Shown: positions 1 through 8,396 of the stretch, piece by piece | Numbering within the stretch: position 1 is the stretch's first letter | How the letters are laid out: each line of letters begins with the position of its first letter | Assembly: GCA_965248135.1 (NCBI GenBank) | Contig: CBDFIN010000008.1 | Coordinates: 248,001 to 312,000 of the forward strand | Source: SZUA-100 sp965248135 | GTDB taxonomy: Bacteria > Pseudomonadota > Alphaproteobacteria > Rhizobiales > Rhizobiaceae | Direction of reading: 5' to 3' | Length of the DNA: 64,000 nt | Notes under the pieces: generated by a model | What the model was told of the DNA's origin: nothing | What the model saw: the letters and a program-made list of their open reading frames with translations, nothing else | The model's database searches: none | Made by a program: the position numbers and the translations under genes

Positions 1-936
1 ATCAGGGAACTGGAACTGCTGCACAGTATGGTCGAACTGGGCTCGGTATCCGCCGCCGCCAGGGCCATGCACACGACCCAGCCCAATGCCAGCAAGATAT
101 TGAAAGGTTTGGAAGAACGGCTTGGTTTTTTGCTATTTGAGCGGGTCAGCGGCAGGTTGCAAATCACCCAGGAGGGCCGTCTTATCGCCGAACAGGCGGA
201 ATTGACGCTGATGAGTCTTCGCCGATTTGAATCACGCGCGCGAAACGTGCGCGATATGCGTCTCGGCAGCCTGACCATCGGGGCCATGCCCTTATTGTCA
301 AGGAGCTGGTTGCCCGGTCTTCTGGCCGAATTTATGGTCCGGTATCCTGAAGTCAGCACGAGTTTGCATACCAGAAGTTCACGCAAACTGATCGAATTGG
401 TTTCTGAACGCCAATTGGATCTTGCGCTGGGAATGCTGGCGATCGACGAACCCGCCGTAGAATGCCAGAAATTGCTCGATCTGGAAATGCTTGCAGCACT
501 CCACCTTAGCCACCCTCTTGCCGCCAAGACCGAGTTAGAACCGTCAGACTTCCATCAGCAGGATTTCATTGCCTCCAGCATGTTGGACCGGTCTCGCGAA
601 CAGGCTGAATCATATTTTCGCAAACACAACGTCGTACCCAGGGAACGCAGCGAATGTTCATTGCCGGGCGTGGCGCTGCAACTTGTGGAAAGAAACATTG
701 GTGTTGCTCTGGTCGATCGCCTGACGGTTACCGAATATGCTGGCGGCAAAGCGGTGTTTCGGCCAATCAAGCCGGCAATTAATGTCACCATTTGGCTTAT
801 GCGGCCCCGTCTTCGTCCAAGATCACGGCTGGTAAAAGCTTTTGAACAGCTGGTGTTATCGCACGCAACTAGTGGTTCTGTACCAACATTTGCATCCGCC
901 AGCGGCTCGTACTTATGGCAAATGTTGGAATCATAA
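1..936 (+). CDS. LysR-family transcriptional regulator, 5' end outside window
   Basis: The reading frame is open from the first base, so the true start lies upstream; 311 residues are visible. The N-terminal winged helix-turn-helix is recognisable (SVSAAARAMHTTQPNASK), followed by an effector-binding domain with the usual LysR layout (GSLTIGAMPL, then a hinge and a second lobe). Such proteins act as dimers that bind an inducer and control neighbouring genes. The last ~20 residues (after VLSHA) are encoded by a hairpin repeat at 869-946, which also supplies the stop codon. The native C-terminus was therefore probably replaced by the repeat. The target gene and ligand cannot be told from the sequence. 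Confidence 0.88.
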   Translation: MRELELLHSMVELGSVSAAARAMHTTQPNASKILKGLEERLGFLLFERVSGRLQITQEGRLIAEQAELTLMSLRRFESRARNVRDMRLGSLTIGAMPLLSRSWLPGLLAEFMVRYPEVSTSLHTRSSRKLIELVSERQLDLALGMLAIDEPAVECQKLLDLEMLAALHLSHPLAAKTELEPSDFHQQDFIASSMLDRSREQAESYFRKHNVVPRERSECSLPGVALQLVERNIGVALVDRLTVTEYAGGKAVFRPIKPAINVTIWLMRPRLRPRSRLVKAFEQLVLSHATSGSVPTFASASGSYLWQMLES

Positions 937-946
937 GAACCACTAG
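869..946. repeat. Hairpin element A1 (type I)
   Basis: A 78-bp inverted repeat. The outer arms CTAGTGGTTC/GAACCACTAG pair over 10 bp. A 4 x 8 nt internal loop follows (TGTA against AATCATAA), then an inner stem CCAACATTTGC/GCAAATGTTGG and a ~25-nt loop. A near-identical element (B1) lies at 54157-54233. The element overlaps the 3' end of the LysR gene and contains its stop codon. It is followed 14 bp later by a second hairpin of the same family. Confidence 0.85.
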
Positions 947-960
947 AATTCAATAAGTTG

Positions 961-1037
961 CTAGTGGTCTTTGTGGCCAAAACGCTTGAAAATGAACGTG
1001 CTGAAAAGGGATTCAAGCGTTTCGGCCAGACCACTAG
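961..1037. repeat. Hairpin element A2 (type II)
   Basis: A 77-bp inverted repeat. The outer arms CTAGTGGTCT/AGACCACTAG pair over 10 bp. A 4-nt bulge TTGT occurs on the left arm only. The inner stem is about 14 bp (GGCCAAAACGCTTG against CAAGCGTTTCGGCC, one mismatch), and the loop begins AAAATGAACG. It has the same geometry as B2 (54247-54325) and C (45616-45700), although the stem sequences differ. Function unknown. Confidence 0.82.
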
Positions 1038-1119
1038 TGAAATGGATGGGGACGCGCAGTAGCGTTGCCAGCTGTCCAGTGCTCTTGATATCAAGAACAT
1101 CATCGCGCTCTTCCCGTTC

Positions 1120-2109
1120 TTACCGAGCGCGTTCTTTCGCCTCAACTGGCTCCCTGTCGATCAGTATCTCAATTTGCGCCATTGCGTCATGCGGCAGCGG
1201 TCCATAATCGATTGCCCGGACAATCTCTTCGATTTGAGTGACAGTGCGTGCGCCGGGAATCGGAATATTCTCATCTGATTTGGCCCAAAGCCAGCAAAGT
1301 GCGCCCTGTGTCTGCGAGCGGCCATCCGTTATAAGCAGATCGCGCACCGCCTCCAGTCGCCTCAGGAAAAGCGGATTGGCCCGGGCGTTTTGAAAATATG
1401 CCGTCGCCGGGTTGCCGGTTGCGCGTATATCGGTCGCCGGCAACACCTCGTCAGCATCATATTTGCCCGTCAATAACCCCATGGCCAATGGCGAGCGGAT
1501 CAAGGAATACAAGTTTGTCTCGCGTGCGGTTTGGCCTATCCCGGGCGCATCATATAGCACGTTCATGGCGTATTCCACTGCGACAAATCCCTCCCGCCCA
1601 GCCATCGCACGCACGTTGGCGGAAAAATCGGTACTCCAGCCAAAGGCTCTGATTTTGCCGGCCTTACGGGCCTTTTCCATCTCATCAAACAGCAACGCCG
1701 CCTTTTCGGATGGGAATTCGTTCTGGTGAAACAGAAGAATGTCTATCGTGTCGCGCTCCAGCCGTTGAAGACAGCGCTCAATTGCGGGGATAACGGTTGC
1801 CGGATCGGTCTCGTCACCGGTCAGCTGTTTGGTTTTCTCATCAATAGCGATGCCGATTTTCGTGACGACAAGCACGTCATGCCGGCCTTTCAATGCCTTT
1901 GCCAAAAGCCTCTCGGCATGGCCAGCGCCATAGACGGCAGCGGTGTCAAACAGCCTGATGCCGCCGTCTAGTGCGGCGTGGATGGTTCGTATCGATTCAG
2001 CATCGTTGGTGTTTGAATAACCGAGCGATTGATCACCGGAAAACATCGGCCCGCCTATTGGCCAACATCCCATCCCCAAGGGCTTAATATCTGTGCCGAG
2101 AACTTTCAT
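1120..2109 (-). CDS. Aldo/keto reductase
   Basis: 329 residues from the ATG at 2109; a longer upstream reading frame was rejected because the conserved domain begins at MKVLGTDIKPLGMG. The AKR tetrad is visible: Asp/Tyr in FDTAAVYGAG, Lys in VVTKIG, His in LLFHQNEF. The C-terminal NADPH-binding segment (IPGARTVTQIEEI) is present. The protein should be a cytoplasmic NAD(P)H-dependent carbonyl reductase of the COG0667 type. Its substrate is not evident. It is divergent from the LysR gene at 2191, with an 81-bp shared promoter region, so regulation by that LysR protein is likely. Confidence 0.88.
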   Translation of the reverse strand: MKVLGTDIKPLGMGCWPIGGPMFSGDQSLGYSNTNDAESIRTIHAALDGGIRLFDTAAVYGAGHAERLLAKALKGRHDVLVVTKIGIAIDEKTKQLTGDETDPATVIPAIERCLQRLERDTIDILLFHQNEFPSEKAALLFDEMEKARKAGKIRAFGWSTDFSANVRAMAGREGFVAVEYAMNVLYDAPGIGQTARETNLYSLIRSPLAMGLLTGKYDADEVLPATDIRATGNPATAYFQNARANPLFLRRLEAVRDLLITDGRSQTQGALCWLWAKSDENIPIPGARTVTQIEEIVRAIDYGPLPHDAMAQIEILIDREPVEAKERAR

Positions 2110-2190
2110 AGTGCAAATCCTTTCGTATTTCGCCCCATCTCGCCACCAAATGTCTGTACTATCAATGGTTTTGAATGTAATGATCGTTTC

Positions 2191-3012
2191 ATGAATGAAA
2201 CAAATATCGATTGGGACGATTTGCGTTTGTTTCTTGAAGTTGCCCGACAAGGCGGTCTTGCCGCAGCGGCGGCGTTGACCGGAAAGAGCAAGCCAACGCT
2301 CGGGCGCCGCATGCTCGCACTGGAACAGCGATTGGGCGAGGACCTGTTTGAGCGGTTGCCCAGAGGATACGCGTTGACCGATCAGGGTCGTTTACTGCTG
2401 GCAAAGGTCGTCGAGCTTGAAGATCGGATAAGCCCTATTGTGGCGAAAGCAAAGGGTGAGCCGCTTCGCCGTGTCAAGATTTCGGCCGGGACATGGGTAA
2501 CCCATATGTTGTGTCAAAGGATTGCAGCGCTCGTCGGTCGGGACCCGGTTTTGCTTCAATTCATTTCGGCCGATCAAGTGCTCGATATTGGCCATCGGGA
2601 AGCGGTTATCGGGATCAGAAACCGGCGGCCTGAACAGCTTGGTCTGGCAGGCCGACGGATCACGCGGGTTCGATTTGCCGCTTATGCTGTAAATGCTGAA
2701 GTCGAAACCTGGGCCTGCGTAGTCGGCTCGACACCGTCGGCGCGGTGGGTCGGACAAAACATTGGCAACGCGCCGTCAGTTGAGGTCACCAATCCGCGCA
2801 GCGCACTTGATCTTGCACTGGCCGGTGCTGCTCGCGTGGTTTTGCCGACATTTATCGGCAACAGCCATGGTTCACTGGTGCAGATCGTTCCGGAGATCGA
2901 AGAACTAGAACACGAACAATGGCTGGTCACCCATAACGAAGACAGGTTCGTGCCACAGGTTCGAAGAACCATAGACCGCGTCCATGCAACACTGAAGCAG
3001 GCAATCTCTTGA
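2191..3012 (+). CDS. LysR-family transcriptional regulator
   Basis: 273 residues starting at MNETNIDWDDLRLFLEVARQ. The start was chosen because the helix-turn-helix of LysR proteins begins within the first ten residues; the frame is open further upstream, but over the divergent promoter. The HTH covers roughly residues 5-65 (GGLAAAAALTGKSKPTLGRR). The effector domain is shorter than usual and of the GcvA/YafC-like class that typically senses small metabolites. The divergent aldo/keto reductase is the obvious candidate target. Ligand unknown. Confidence 0.86.
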   Translation: MNETNIDWDDLRLFLEVARQGGLAAAAALTGKSKPTLGRRMLALEQRLGEDLFERLPRGYALTDQGRLLLAKVVELEDRISPIVAKAKGEPLRRVKISAGTWVTHMLCQRIAALVGRDPVLLQFISADQVLDIGHREAVIGIRNRRPEQLGLAGRRITRVRFAAYAVNAEVETWACVVGSTPSARWVGQNIGNAPSVEVTNPRSALDLALAGAARVVLPTFIGNSHGSLVQIVPEIEELEHEQWLVTHNEDRFVPQVRRTIDRVHATLKQAIS

Positions 3013-3082
3013 TGATCAAGAAAGCCACTCTTGGTGTTCCTTCTTGACCAACCCGACAATAACCGCAACTCGAAAACTATCT

Positions 3083-4990
3083 CTAAGGTTTAAGCGATAT
3101 TTCTGACAGCTTGCCGGCTTTGACCTCAACCTGCGCTTCAGCGATTTTCTGGCCCTTCTTGCCGGTTACCAGATATCGCCCCGCAGGCAGCATGACCGGT
3201 TTTTTACGCGCCCCGTGCCCGGTAACGCGATCTCGGCTGCCATCGAGGTTTTTATCAGCATCGTACACCGTAATGTAGACCCCTTTTTCAGCTTTAATAG
3301 CCAACGCACCGGCATTGAGAATGATGGTGGTTTCGGTCATCTTGCCGGCCCTCACATCTACTTCCGCTGCCATCTGCGCATTGCCGATCTTGGCGACCGC
3401 CAGATATTTGCCGGCAGGCAGCTTGAACAGAGTACGCTGGCCTCCCCCGGCAATGCGCTTGCGTTTGCCCTTCAGGTCCTTTTCAAGTTCATGCACATTT
3501 ATGTAAACACCATTGAGCGGTTTTGCCCCCTCAACAGGAACACCGGAAACCTTGAGCGTTCCGACGCCGACGACCATGGTGACCTCATTGCGTTTGCCGG
3601 CCGCGATTATAACAGGCCCACCAACTTTGGCCTTGCCTACCGAGGCGACAACAAAATATTCCCCGGCTGGCAACGAGAAATCCTGCCTTTGATTGCCTGA
3701 CGCGATGCGTTTGCGCTTGCCGTCGGCCTGCAGCAGGTTTTCGAAGATGGTCACATAGGCATCCAACTGGGCTTTGCCCCCTTCTTCTGCCAAAACGTCA
3801 ACTTTTAGAATTCCTGAAGCAAGTACGATGACCACATCGTGTCTTTGCCCGGCCGAAATCTCAACTTCCTGGCCAACGCGCGCCTTGCCGTGGGTGGCGG
3901 TCACAAAATATTTGCCGGCAGGAACCGTAAACAGGTTGCGCTGGTTACCGGCCGTTACATTTTTGCGTTTTCCATCCAACCGGGCCTGCAGTTCGTCGAC
4001 ATAGATATAGGCCTGTGCGATCGGGTTTCCGCCTTGTTTGGCAACGGCTTTGACCGAAAGATATCCAGCGCCCAACACGATTTCGGCATGGTTTGCCTTA
4101 TCGGCCTCGACATCAACCAACACCGATCCCTTGGCCTTGCCCAAACTGGCTTCGACAAAATAACGGCCCGGTTCAAGTTTGTAGGGTCTGCGCGGCACGC
4201 CAGAAGCGGCCGCTTTGGACCGGTCGCGATCTGCCGTCTCGGGGATGATATAGGCATAGGCATTTTTAACCGGTTCACCGCCTGCGGCCAACAACACGTC
4301 GAGCTTCAGTGTTGTCGATTTTTTCGCCGGTTCGGGCTTGGGTGTCAGAACAGAAGGTGGTGCCTTTGCCACGACCGAACCGATCGCCTCACCCAGTTCC
4401 CTGGCATTGTCGGCGGCAAGGTATTTACCGCCGGTTTCGGCTGCAAGGCATTGCAGGCTGGTGGTGTCCTCGTCTTTAAGATCGAATCCAACCACATGAA
4501 CGGTGAAATCCACACCCTTGCTCTCTAGTTCCCGGGCCAGACCGCACGGATCGGCCTTGCAGGTTTCAAGTCCATCAGAAATCAAAACGACCGTTGCTTT
4601 TTCCTCGGTGAACTTTAGTTCCTCCGCACCTTGCCGCACGGCAGCAGTGATCGGCGTCTTGCCTTTTGGAGAGAGTCTGCTGATCGCTCCCATATAGCGT
4701 TCGTGATCGACCTTGCCCACCGGAAGAATGGTTTCGATATCGCCACAATCTCCTTTGCGGCGGTGCCCGTAGGTGATAACGCCAATTTCCGCTTTGCCAT
4801 CGAGATCACTGAGCACTTGCCCCATCACTTCACGGGCAATCTCGATCTTTGGCTTACCGTCGATGCGTCCCCACATGCTGCCGGACGCATCGAGAACAAT
4901 CATCACCTCTTCGTCACCGGCGTGAGAAACTGTGATTGGAAGGGTGAGCAAACAGGTGACGAAAAAAAGGAAAACGGCTGACAATCTCAT
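3083..4990 (-). CDS. Secreted von Willebrand factor A protein with five C-terminal repeats
   Basis: 635 residues from the ATG at 4990, which follows a strong GGAGG. Residues 1-24 form a signal peptide (cleavage near SHA-GD). A VWA domain follows (about 28-210) with the MIDAS motif DASGS at 34-38, the threonine in KGKTPIT and the aspartate in LISDGLE, so it should bind a divalent metal. After a Pro/Lys-rich linker come five repeats of about 80 residues. Each contains a variant of LPAGKYFVTATHGKAKVG followed by an EVEISAG-like strand, resembling carboxypeptidase-regulatory or PEGA-like beta sandwiches. Known relatives act in the periplasm or at the surface as adhesion or scaffold proteins; the partner here is unknown. 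It has no operon neighbours. Confidence 0.85.
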   Translation of the reverse strand: MRLSAVFLFFVTCLLTLPITVSHAGDEEVMIVLDASGSMWGRIDGKPKIEIAREVMGQVLSDLDGKAEIGVITYGHRRKGDCGDIETILPVGKVDHERYMGAISRLSPKGKTPITAAVRQGAEELKFTEEKATVVLISDGLETCKADPCGLARELESKGVDFTVHVVGFDLKDEDTTSLQCLAAETGGKYLAADNARELGEAIGSVVAKAPPSVLTPKPEPAKKSTTLKLDVLLAAGGEPVKNAYAYIIPETADRDRSKAAASGVPRRPYKLEPGRYFVEASLGKAKGSVLVDVEADKANHAEIVLGAGYLSVKAVAKQGGNPIAQAYIYVDELQARLDGKRKNVTAGNQRNLFTVPAGKYFVTATHGKARVGQEVEISAGQRHDVVIVLASGILKVDVLAEEGGKAQLDAYVTIFENLLQADGKRKRIASGNQRQDFSLPAGEYFVVASVGKAKVGGPVIIAAGKRNEVTMVVGVGTLKVSGVPVEGAKPLNGVYINVHELEKDLKGKRKRIAGGGQRTLFKLPAGKYLAVAKIGNAQMAAEVDVRAGKMTETTIILNAGALAIKAEKGVYITVYDADKNLDGSRDRVTGHGARKKPVMLPAGRYLVTGKKGQKIAEAQVEVKAGKLSEISLKP

Positions 4991-5047
4991 TATTACCTCC
5001 CAAAGAAAAACTCCATCCGACATATGCGCGAGGTGTATGGCCTGAAT

Positions 5048-5076
5048 ATGTTTCTTCGTAGTAGAAATACTGTCAA
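5048..5076 (-). promoter_or_regulatory. Candidate sigma-70 promoter for the VWA gene
   Basis: On the minus strand TTGACA (5076-5071) is followed after 17 bp by AAACAT (5053-5048), about 58 bp upstream of the VWA start codon. The -35 box is a perfect consensus match; the -10 box is a moderate match. Confidence 0.45.
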
Positions 5077-5690
5077 GCGATATACGCCAACTCCTCCTGC
5101 CGCTCTTACCTTGCTCCGGGTCAGGTTCCCCGGGTCGTCTCCTCACAATATTGAATGCAATTGCATATTTAGAAACTGTAACTGGATGAAGGTAACTAAC
5201 TTTCCAAATGTTGCGACAACGCACCAGGCAGAGCCCGGCAATCCTTTCGATCTGGTCGTCAACTTCAACATTGAGGACAATCGTTTGCGAAAAGCCGATT
5301 CCAACACGCCTTTAGATTGATTTTGAAATAAGTGTTCCCACAATTCAATCCCGTCAACGGTTACGCAATGCCAACTTGGTTTCGCTCTTTAACTCACTGA
5401 AATACAGCGTTATTTCACTCACTGAATCTTATCCTCGCCAAGCTTACTAAAACCTGCACCGTCAATTTGAGTAAAGAAATCGCTCGCGCTACCACATACC
5501 GAAGAAAAATCACCGGTGCTGCAACCATCTACCTCATAGTCTGCATCATTTGCCAAATTGTTGCGGCGGCGTCACGTTATCTGGGTCAAATTTTAATGCA
5601 CAATCCAAATCGCTATTATACTTGCAAAATCATATAAATTGTGTAACCTGATGTGCTTACGGTCATATTGTCGACGCCTTTGTTCACCCT
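5077..5690. other. Gene-free stretch between VWA and MarR genes
   Basis: About 600 bp of AT-rich sequence. Short open frames occur on both strands but have no ribosome-binding site or recognisable domain. A GC-rich patch around 5107-5142 can fold locally, but no known riboswitch core is recognised in it. Nothing else is supported. Confidence 0.5.
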
Positions 5691-5714
5691 GGGGCCAATT
5701 GCGATATTGGCCCC
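5691..5714. promoter_or_regulatory. Perfect inverted repeat upstream of marR, candidate operator
   Basis: GGGGCCAAT and ATTGGCCCC form a perfect 9-bp dyad separated by TGCGAT, ending 30 bp before the MarR start codon. MarR proteins typically bind such dyads in their own promoter, so autoregulation of the marR-iorAB operon is a reasonable inference. A transcription terminator is less likely because no T-run follows on either strand. Confidence 0.55.
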
Positions 5715-5743
5715 CTGTATCTGCGGACGAAAAGGTTGGGTGC

Positions 5744-6235
5744 ATGAACGAACAACTTCAAACTTTCGATGCACAAATTGAAAACATCCCACGGCTGGGA
5801 GAAATCGGCCTGCAGAATTTCGCGCCTTATCTGATGAACCGCATCATGGGCCGCTACAATGCCAGCATCCATGAAAAGATGGCACAGGCCGGCCTGACGA
5901 CTGCCAAAATTCGTACTCTCGCGGTGCTATCGGTAATCGGCGGACTGCAGATCGGCCACCTGGCGGTCTATGCGATAGTTGAACAGTCAACCTTGAGCCG
6001 AGCGCTTGATGCTTTTATGGCGGAAGGGCTGATACGCCGCGAAGCCGATGCAAACGACAGCCGTGCGACCCGGATCTATATCACCGATGCCGGTCGGGCC
6101 ACGTTTGAAGATATCTGGCCGGCGATGGCCAACACCTACGCGCAAATGTTTGACAACATTTCCCCCAACGAGCGGGACGTATTCGTCGCCACCTTGCAGA
6201 AGATTTTGACGAACATCCGCAAACACGAATTTTAA
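5744..6235 (+). CDS. MarR-family transcriptional regulator
   Basis: 163 residues from MNEQLQTF; the longer upstream frame has no homology-like content. The winged helix includes QIGHLAVYAIVEQSTLSRALD as recognition region and a wing at RREADANDSRATRIYITDAG, typical of MarR. It lies 10 bp upstream of the indolepyruvate oxidoreductase alpha gene on the same strand and so is probably co-transcribed. The inverted repeat at 5691-5714 is its likely operator. MarR proteins usually respond to aromatic acids, which would suit an aryl-pyruvate oxidoreductase; that link is inferred. Confidence 0.88.
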   Translation: MNEQLQTFDAQIENIPRLGEIGLQNFAPYLMNRIMGRYNASIHEKMAQAGLTTAKIRTLAVLSVIGGLQIGHLAVYAIVEQSTLSRALDAFMAEGLIRREADANDSRATRIYITDAGRATFEDIWPAMANTYAQMFDNISPNERDVFVATLQKILTNIRKHEF

Positions 6236-6245
6236 GGATCATACG

Positions 6246-8393
6246 GTGGCTGAACGCTCGTTTGTGCAAGAAGTCAAAAAATTAAAGTTGGGCGAAGGTG
6301 ACACCTTCACCGGCGAAGGCATCTTGGCTATCACCAAGGCGCTGCTTGAATGCGGCATTGGCTATGTGGGCGGCTATCAGGGGGCACCGGTCAGTCATTT
6401 GATGGATGTGTTGGCCGATGCCGAAGACATTTTGTCAGACCTTGGAGTGCGTTATGAGGCAAACGCCTCGGAATCAGCCGCCGCAGCCATGCTCGCTGCC
6501 TCTGTTCACTATCCCATTCGTGGCGCGGTAACCTTTAAAGGTCCGGTCGGGGTAAATGTCGCAGCCGATGCGCTGGCCAATCTTTCCTCATCAGGCGTCA
6601 CCGGTGGCGCAATGGTGGTGGTCGGCGAAGACTATGGCGAGGGTTCGTCAATCATGCAGGAGCGCAGCCACGCCTTTGCCATGAAATCGCAGATCTGGTT
6701 ACTCGACCCGCGTCCCAATTTACCGTCAATTGTACAATCGGTGCGCCAGGGGTTTGAACTGTCTGAAGCCACCAATACCCCGGTGATGTTGATGGTTCGC
6801 ATCCGCTCGTGCCATGTGACCGGGCAATTTATCACAAGAGACAACAAGCGTCCTGCGTTCAGTGTCGAAGATGCATTGGCCAATCCACGTAGCGATTTTT
6901 CCAGGGTGGTGCTACCGCCGGTGTCTTACGCGCAGGAGCAAGACAAGATCAATAATCGCTGGCCGGCAGCACAAAATTATATTCGCGAAAACGGGCTTAA
7001 CGAGCTATTTGGCCCCGCTGACGCGTCGATTGGCATTGTCATGCAAGGCGGCATGTATAACGGCGTTGTGCGTGCGCTCCAGCAACTCGGCCTGGCCGAT
7101 ATGTATGGCGACACGGATATCGGTCTATACGTGCTCAACGTCACCTATCCGCTAATTAACGACGAATTTCTCGATTTCTGCACCGACAAAGATGCGGTGT
7201 TGGTGGTCGAGGAGGGGCAACCCGACTTCATCGAACAGGCATTTGGCTCGATGTTGTTCCGCGCTGGCCGAAAGACCAGGCTGTTTGGCAAAGATGTGCT
7301 GCCGATGGCCGGCGAATATACCGGCCAGGCGATGGTAGATGGTGTGGAAGCGTTCCTGCGCCAGATGGCGCCCCAGCGTTTGCCGGCACAGCGTCGTTCC
7401 CCCAACGCAACAGAAAAGCCGCCGACACCAGATCTGTCGAAAACCGTTCCGATCCGCCCGCCAGGGTTTTGCACCGGCTGCCCGGAGCGGCCAATCTTCG
7501 CGGCCCTGAAGCTTGTCGAGAATGAACTTGGCAAGCACCAGATCGCCGGCGATATCGGCTGCCATTTGTTTGCCAGCCTGCCACCGTTTGAAATCGGTGG
7601 TTCCACCATGGGTTATGGCCTGGGCCCGGCATCCAACGGTGCCTTCGACGGGGGTGGCGACAAACGCGCCATTTCGATCATCGGCGATGGCGGCTTTTGG
7701 CACAACGGCCTGTCGTCGTCGATTGGCAACGCGGTCTACAACAAATCTGACAGCGTGATCGTTGTGGTCGACAATTATTATGCCGCTGCAACTGGCGGCC
7801 AGGACGTGCTGTCATCGCGCGCCGAAAATCGATCAAAATCTACCCGGCACACCATTGCCAGCGCGGTAAAAGGGGTCGGCGTTGAGTGGGTGCGCAAAAT
7901 CGATCACACCTATGATGTCGGGCGCATGCGCAAAACCTTCAAGGAGGCGCTGACAACCGGCCACAAGGGGCCAAAAGTCATCGTTGCGGCATCGGAGTGT
8001 ATGCTCAATCGCCAACGGCGCGAAAAACCGCTGAAAAATGCAGCTATCAAGGAAGGCCGACGCGTCGACCTATCGCGTTTTGGTGTCGACGAAGACATCT
8101 GCACTGGCGATCATGCCTGTATCCGCCTGTCGGGCTGCCCGTCGCTGTCACTCAAAACTCTTGATGATCCGTTGCGCGATGACCCGATCGCCGCTATCGA
8201 TCAAAGCTGCGTCGGCTGCGGTAATTGCGGCGAGGTCGCGGATGCGGCCGTGCTGTGTCCGTCATTTTACCGTGCTGATGTGATCCACAATCCGACCTCG
8301 GCCGAACGATATTTAACCCGGATCAGAGGCAGGATTATCGCCTGGTTGCAAGAGCGCCGGCAAAAATCGCGTCTTCTGTTTGCAAAGGTTTGA
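6246..8393 (+). CDS. iorA: Indolepyruvate ferredoxin oxidoreductase, alpha-type subunit (TPP, Fe-S)
   Basis: 715 residues from a GTG start preceded by AAGGA. The order is pyrimidine-binding domain (about 15-190), transketolase-like domain II (about 230-370), then the thiamine-diphosphate domain with GDGGFWHNG and the downstream Asn in VVVDN. At the C-terminus there is a ferredoxin-like region with the cysteine clusters CTGDHACIRLSGC and CVGCGNC followed by CPS. Family members oxidatively decarboxylate aryl pyruvates such as indolepyruvate to the acyl-CoA and reduce ferredoxin. The gene is 3 bp from its partner. The first cysteine cluster has wider spacing than a classical CxxCxxC. The exact 2-oxoacid used is not determined by sequence alone. 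Confidence 0.88.
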   Translation: MAERSFVQEVKKLKLGEGDTFTGEGILAITKALLECGIGYVGGYQGAPVSHLMDVLADAEDILSDLGVRYEANASESAAAAMLAASVHYPIRGAVTFKGPVGVNVAADALANLSSSGVTGGAMVVVGEDYGEGSSIMQERSHAFAMKSQIWLLDPRPNLPSIVQSVRQGFELSEATNTPVMLMVRIRSCHVTGQFITRDNKRPAFSVEDALANPRSDFSRVVLPPVSYAQEQDKINNRWPAAQNYIRENGLNELFGPADASIGIVMQGGMYNGVVRALQQLGLADMYGDTDIGLYVLNVTYPLINDEFLDFCTDKDAVLVVEEGQPDFIEQAFGSMLFRAGRKTRLFGKDVLPMAGEYTGQAMVDGVEAFLRQMAPQRLPAQRRSPNATEKPPTPDLSKTVPIRPPGFCTGCPERPIFAALKLVENELGKHQIAGDIGCHLFASLPPFEIGGSTMGYGLGPASNGAFDGGGDKRAISIIGDGGFWHNGLSSSIGNAVYNKSDSVIVVVDNYYAAATGGQDVLSSRAENRSKSTRHTIASAVKGVGVEWVRKIDHTYDVGRMRKTFKEALTTGHKGPKVIVAASECMLNRQRREKPLKNAAIKEGRRVDLSRFGVDEDICTGDHACIRLSGCPSLSLKTLDDPLRDDPIAAIDQSCVGCGNCGEVADAAVLCPSFYRADVIHNPTSAERYLTRIRGRIIAWLQERRQKSRLLFAKV

Positions 8394-8396
8394 GCA

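Noticed and set aside
3839..4528. A 229-codon plus-strand frame opposite the VWA gene
   Set aside because: The minus-strand VWA protein is supported by signal peptide, metal site and repeats. The opposite frame is a shadow, and its apparent repeats mirror those of the real gene.
5101..5145. Riboswitch in the GC-rich patch upstream of the VWA gene
   Set aside because: Short complementary segments exist, but no conserved core of a known riboswitch class could be recognised and the downstream gene is not metabolic.
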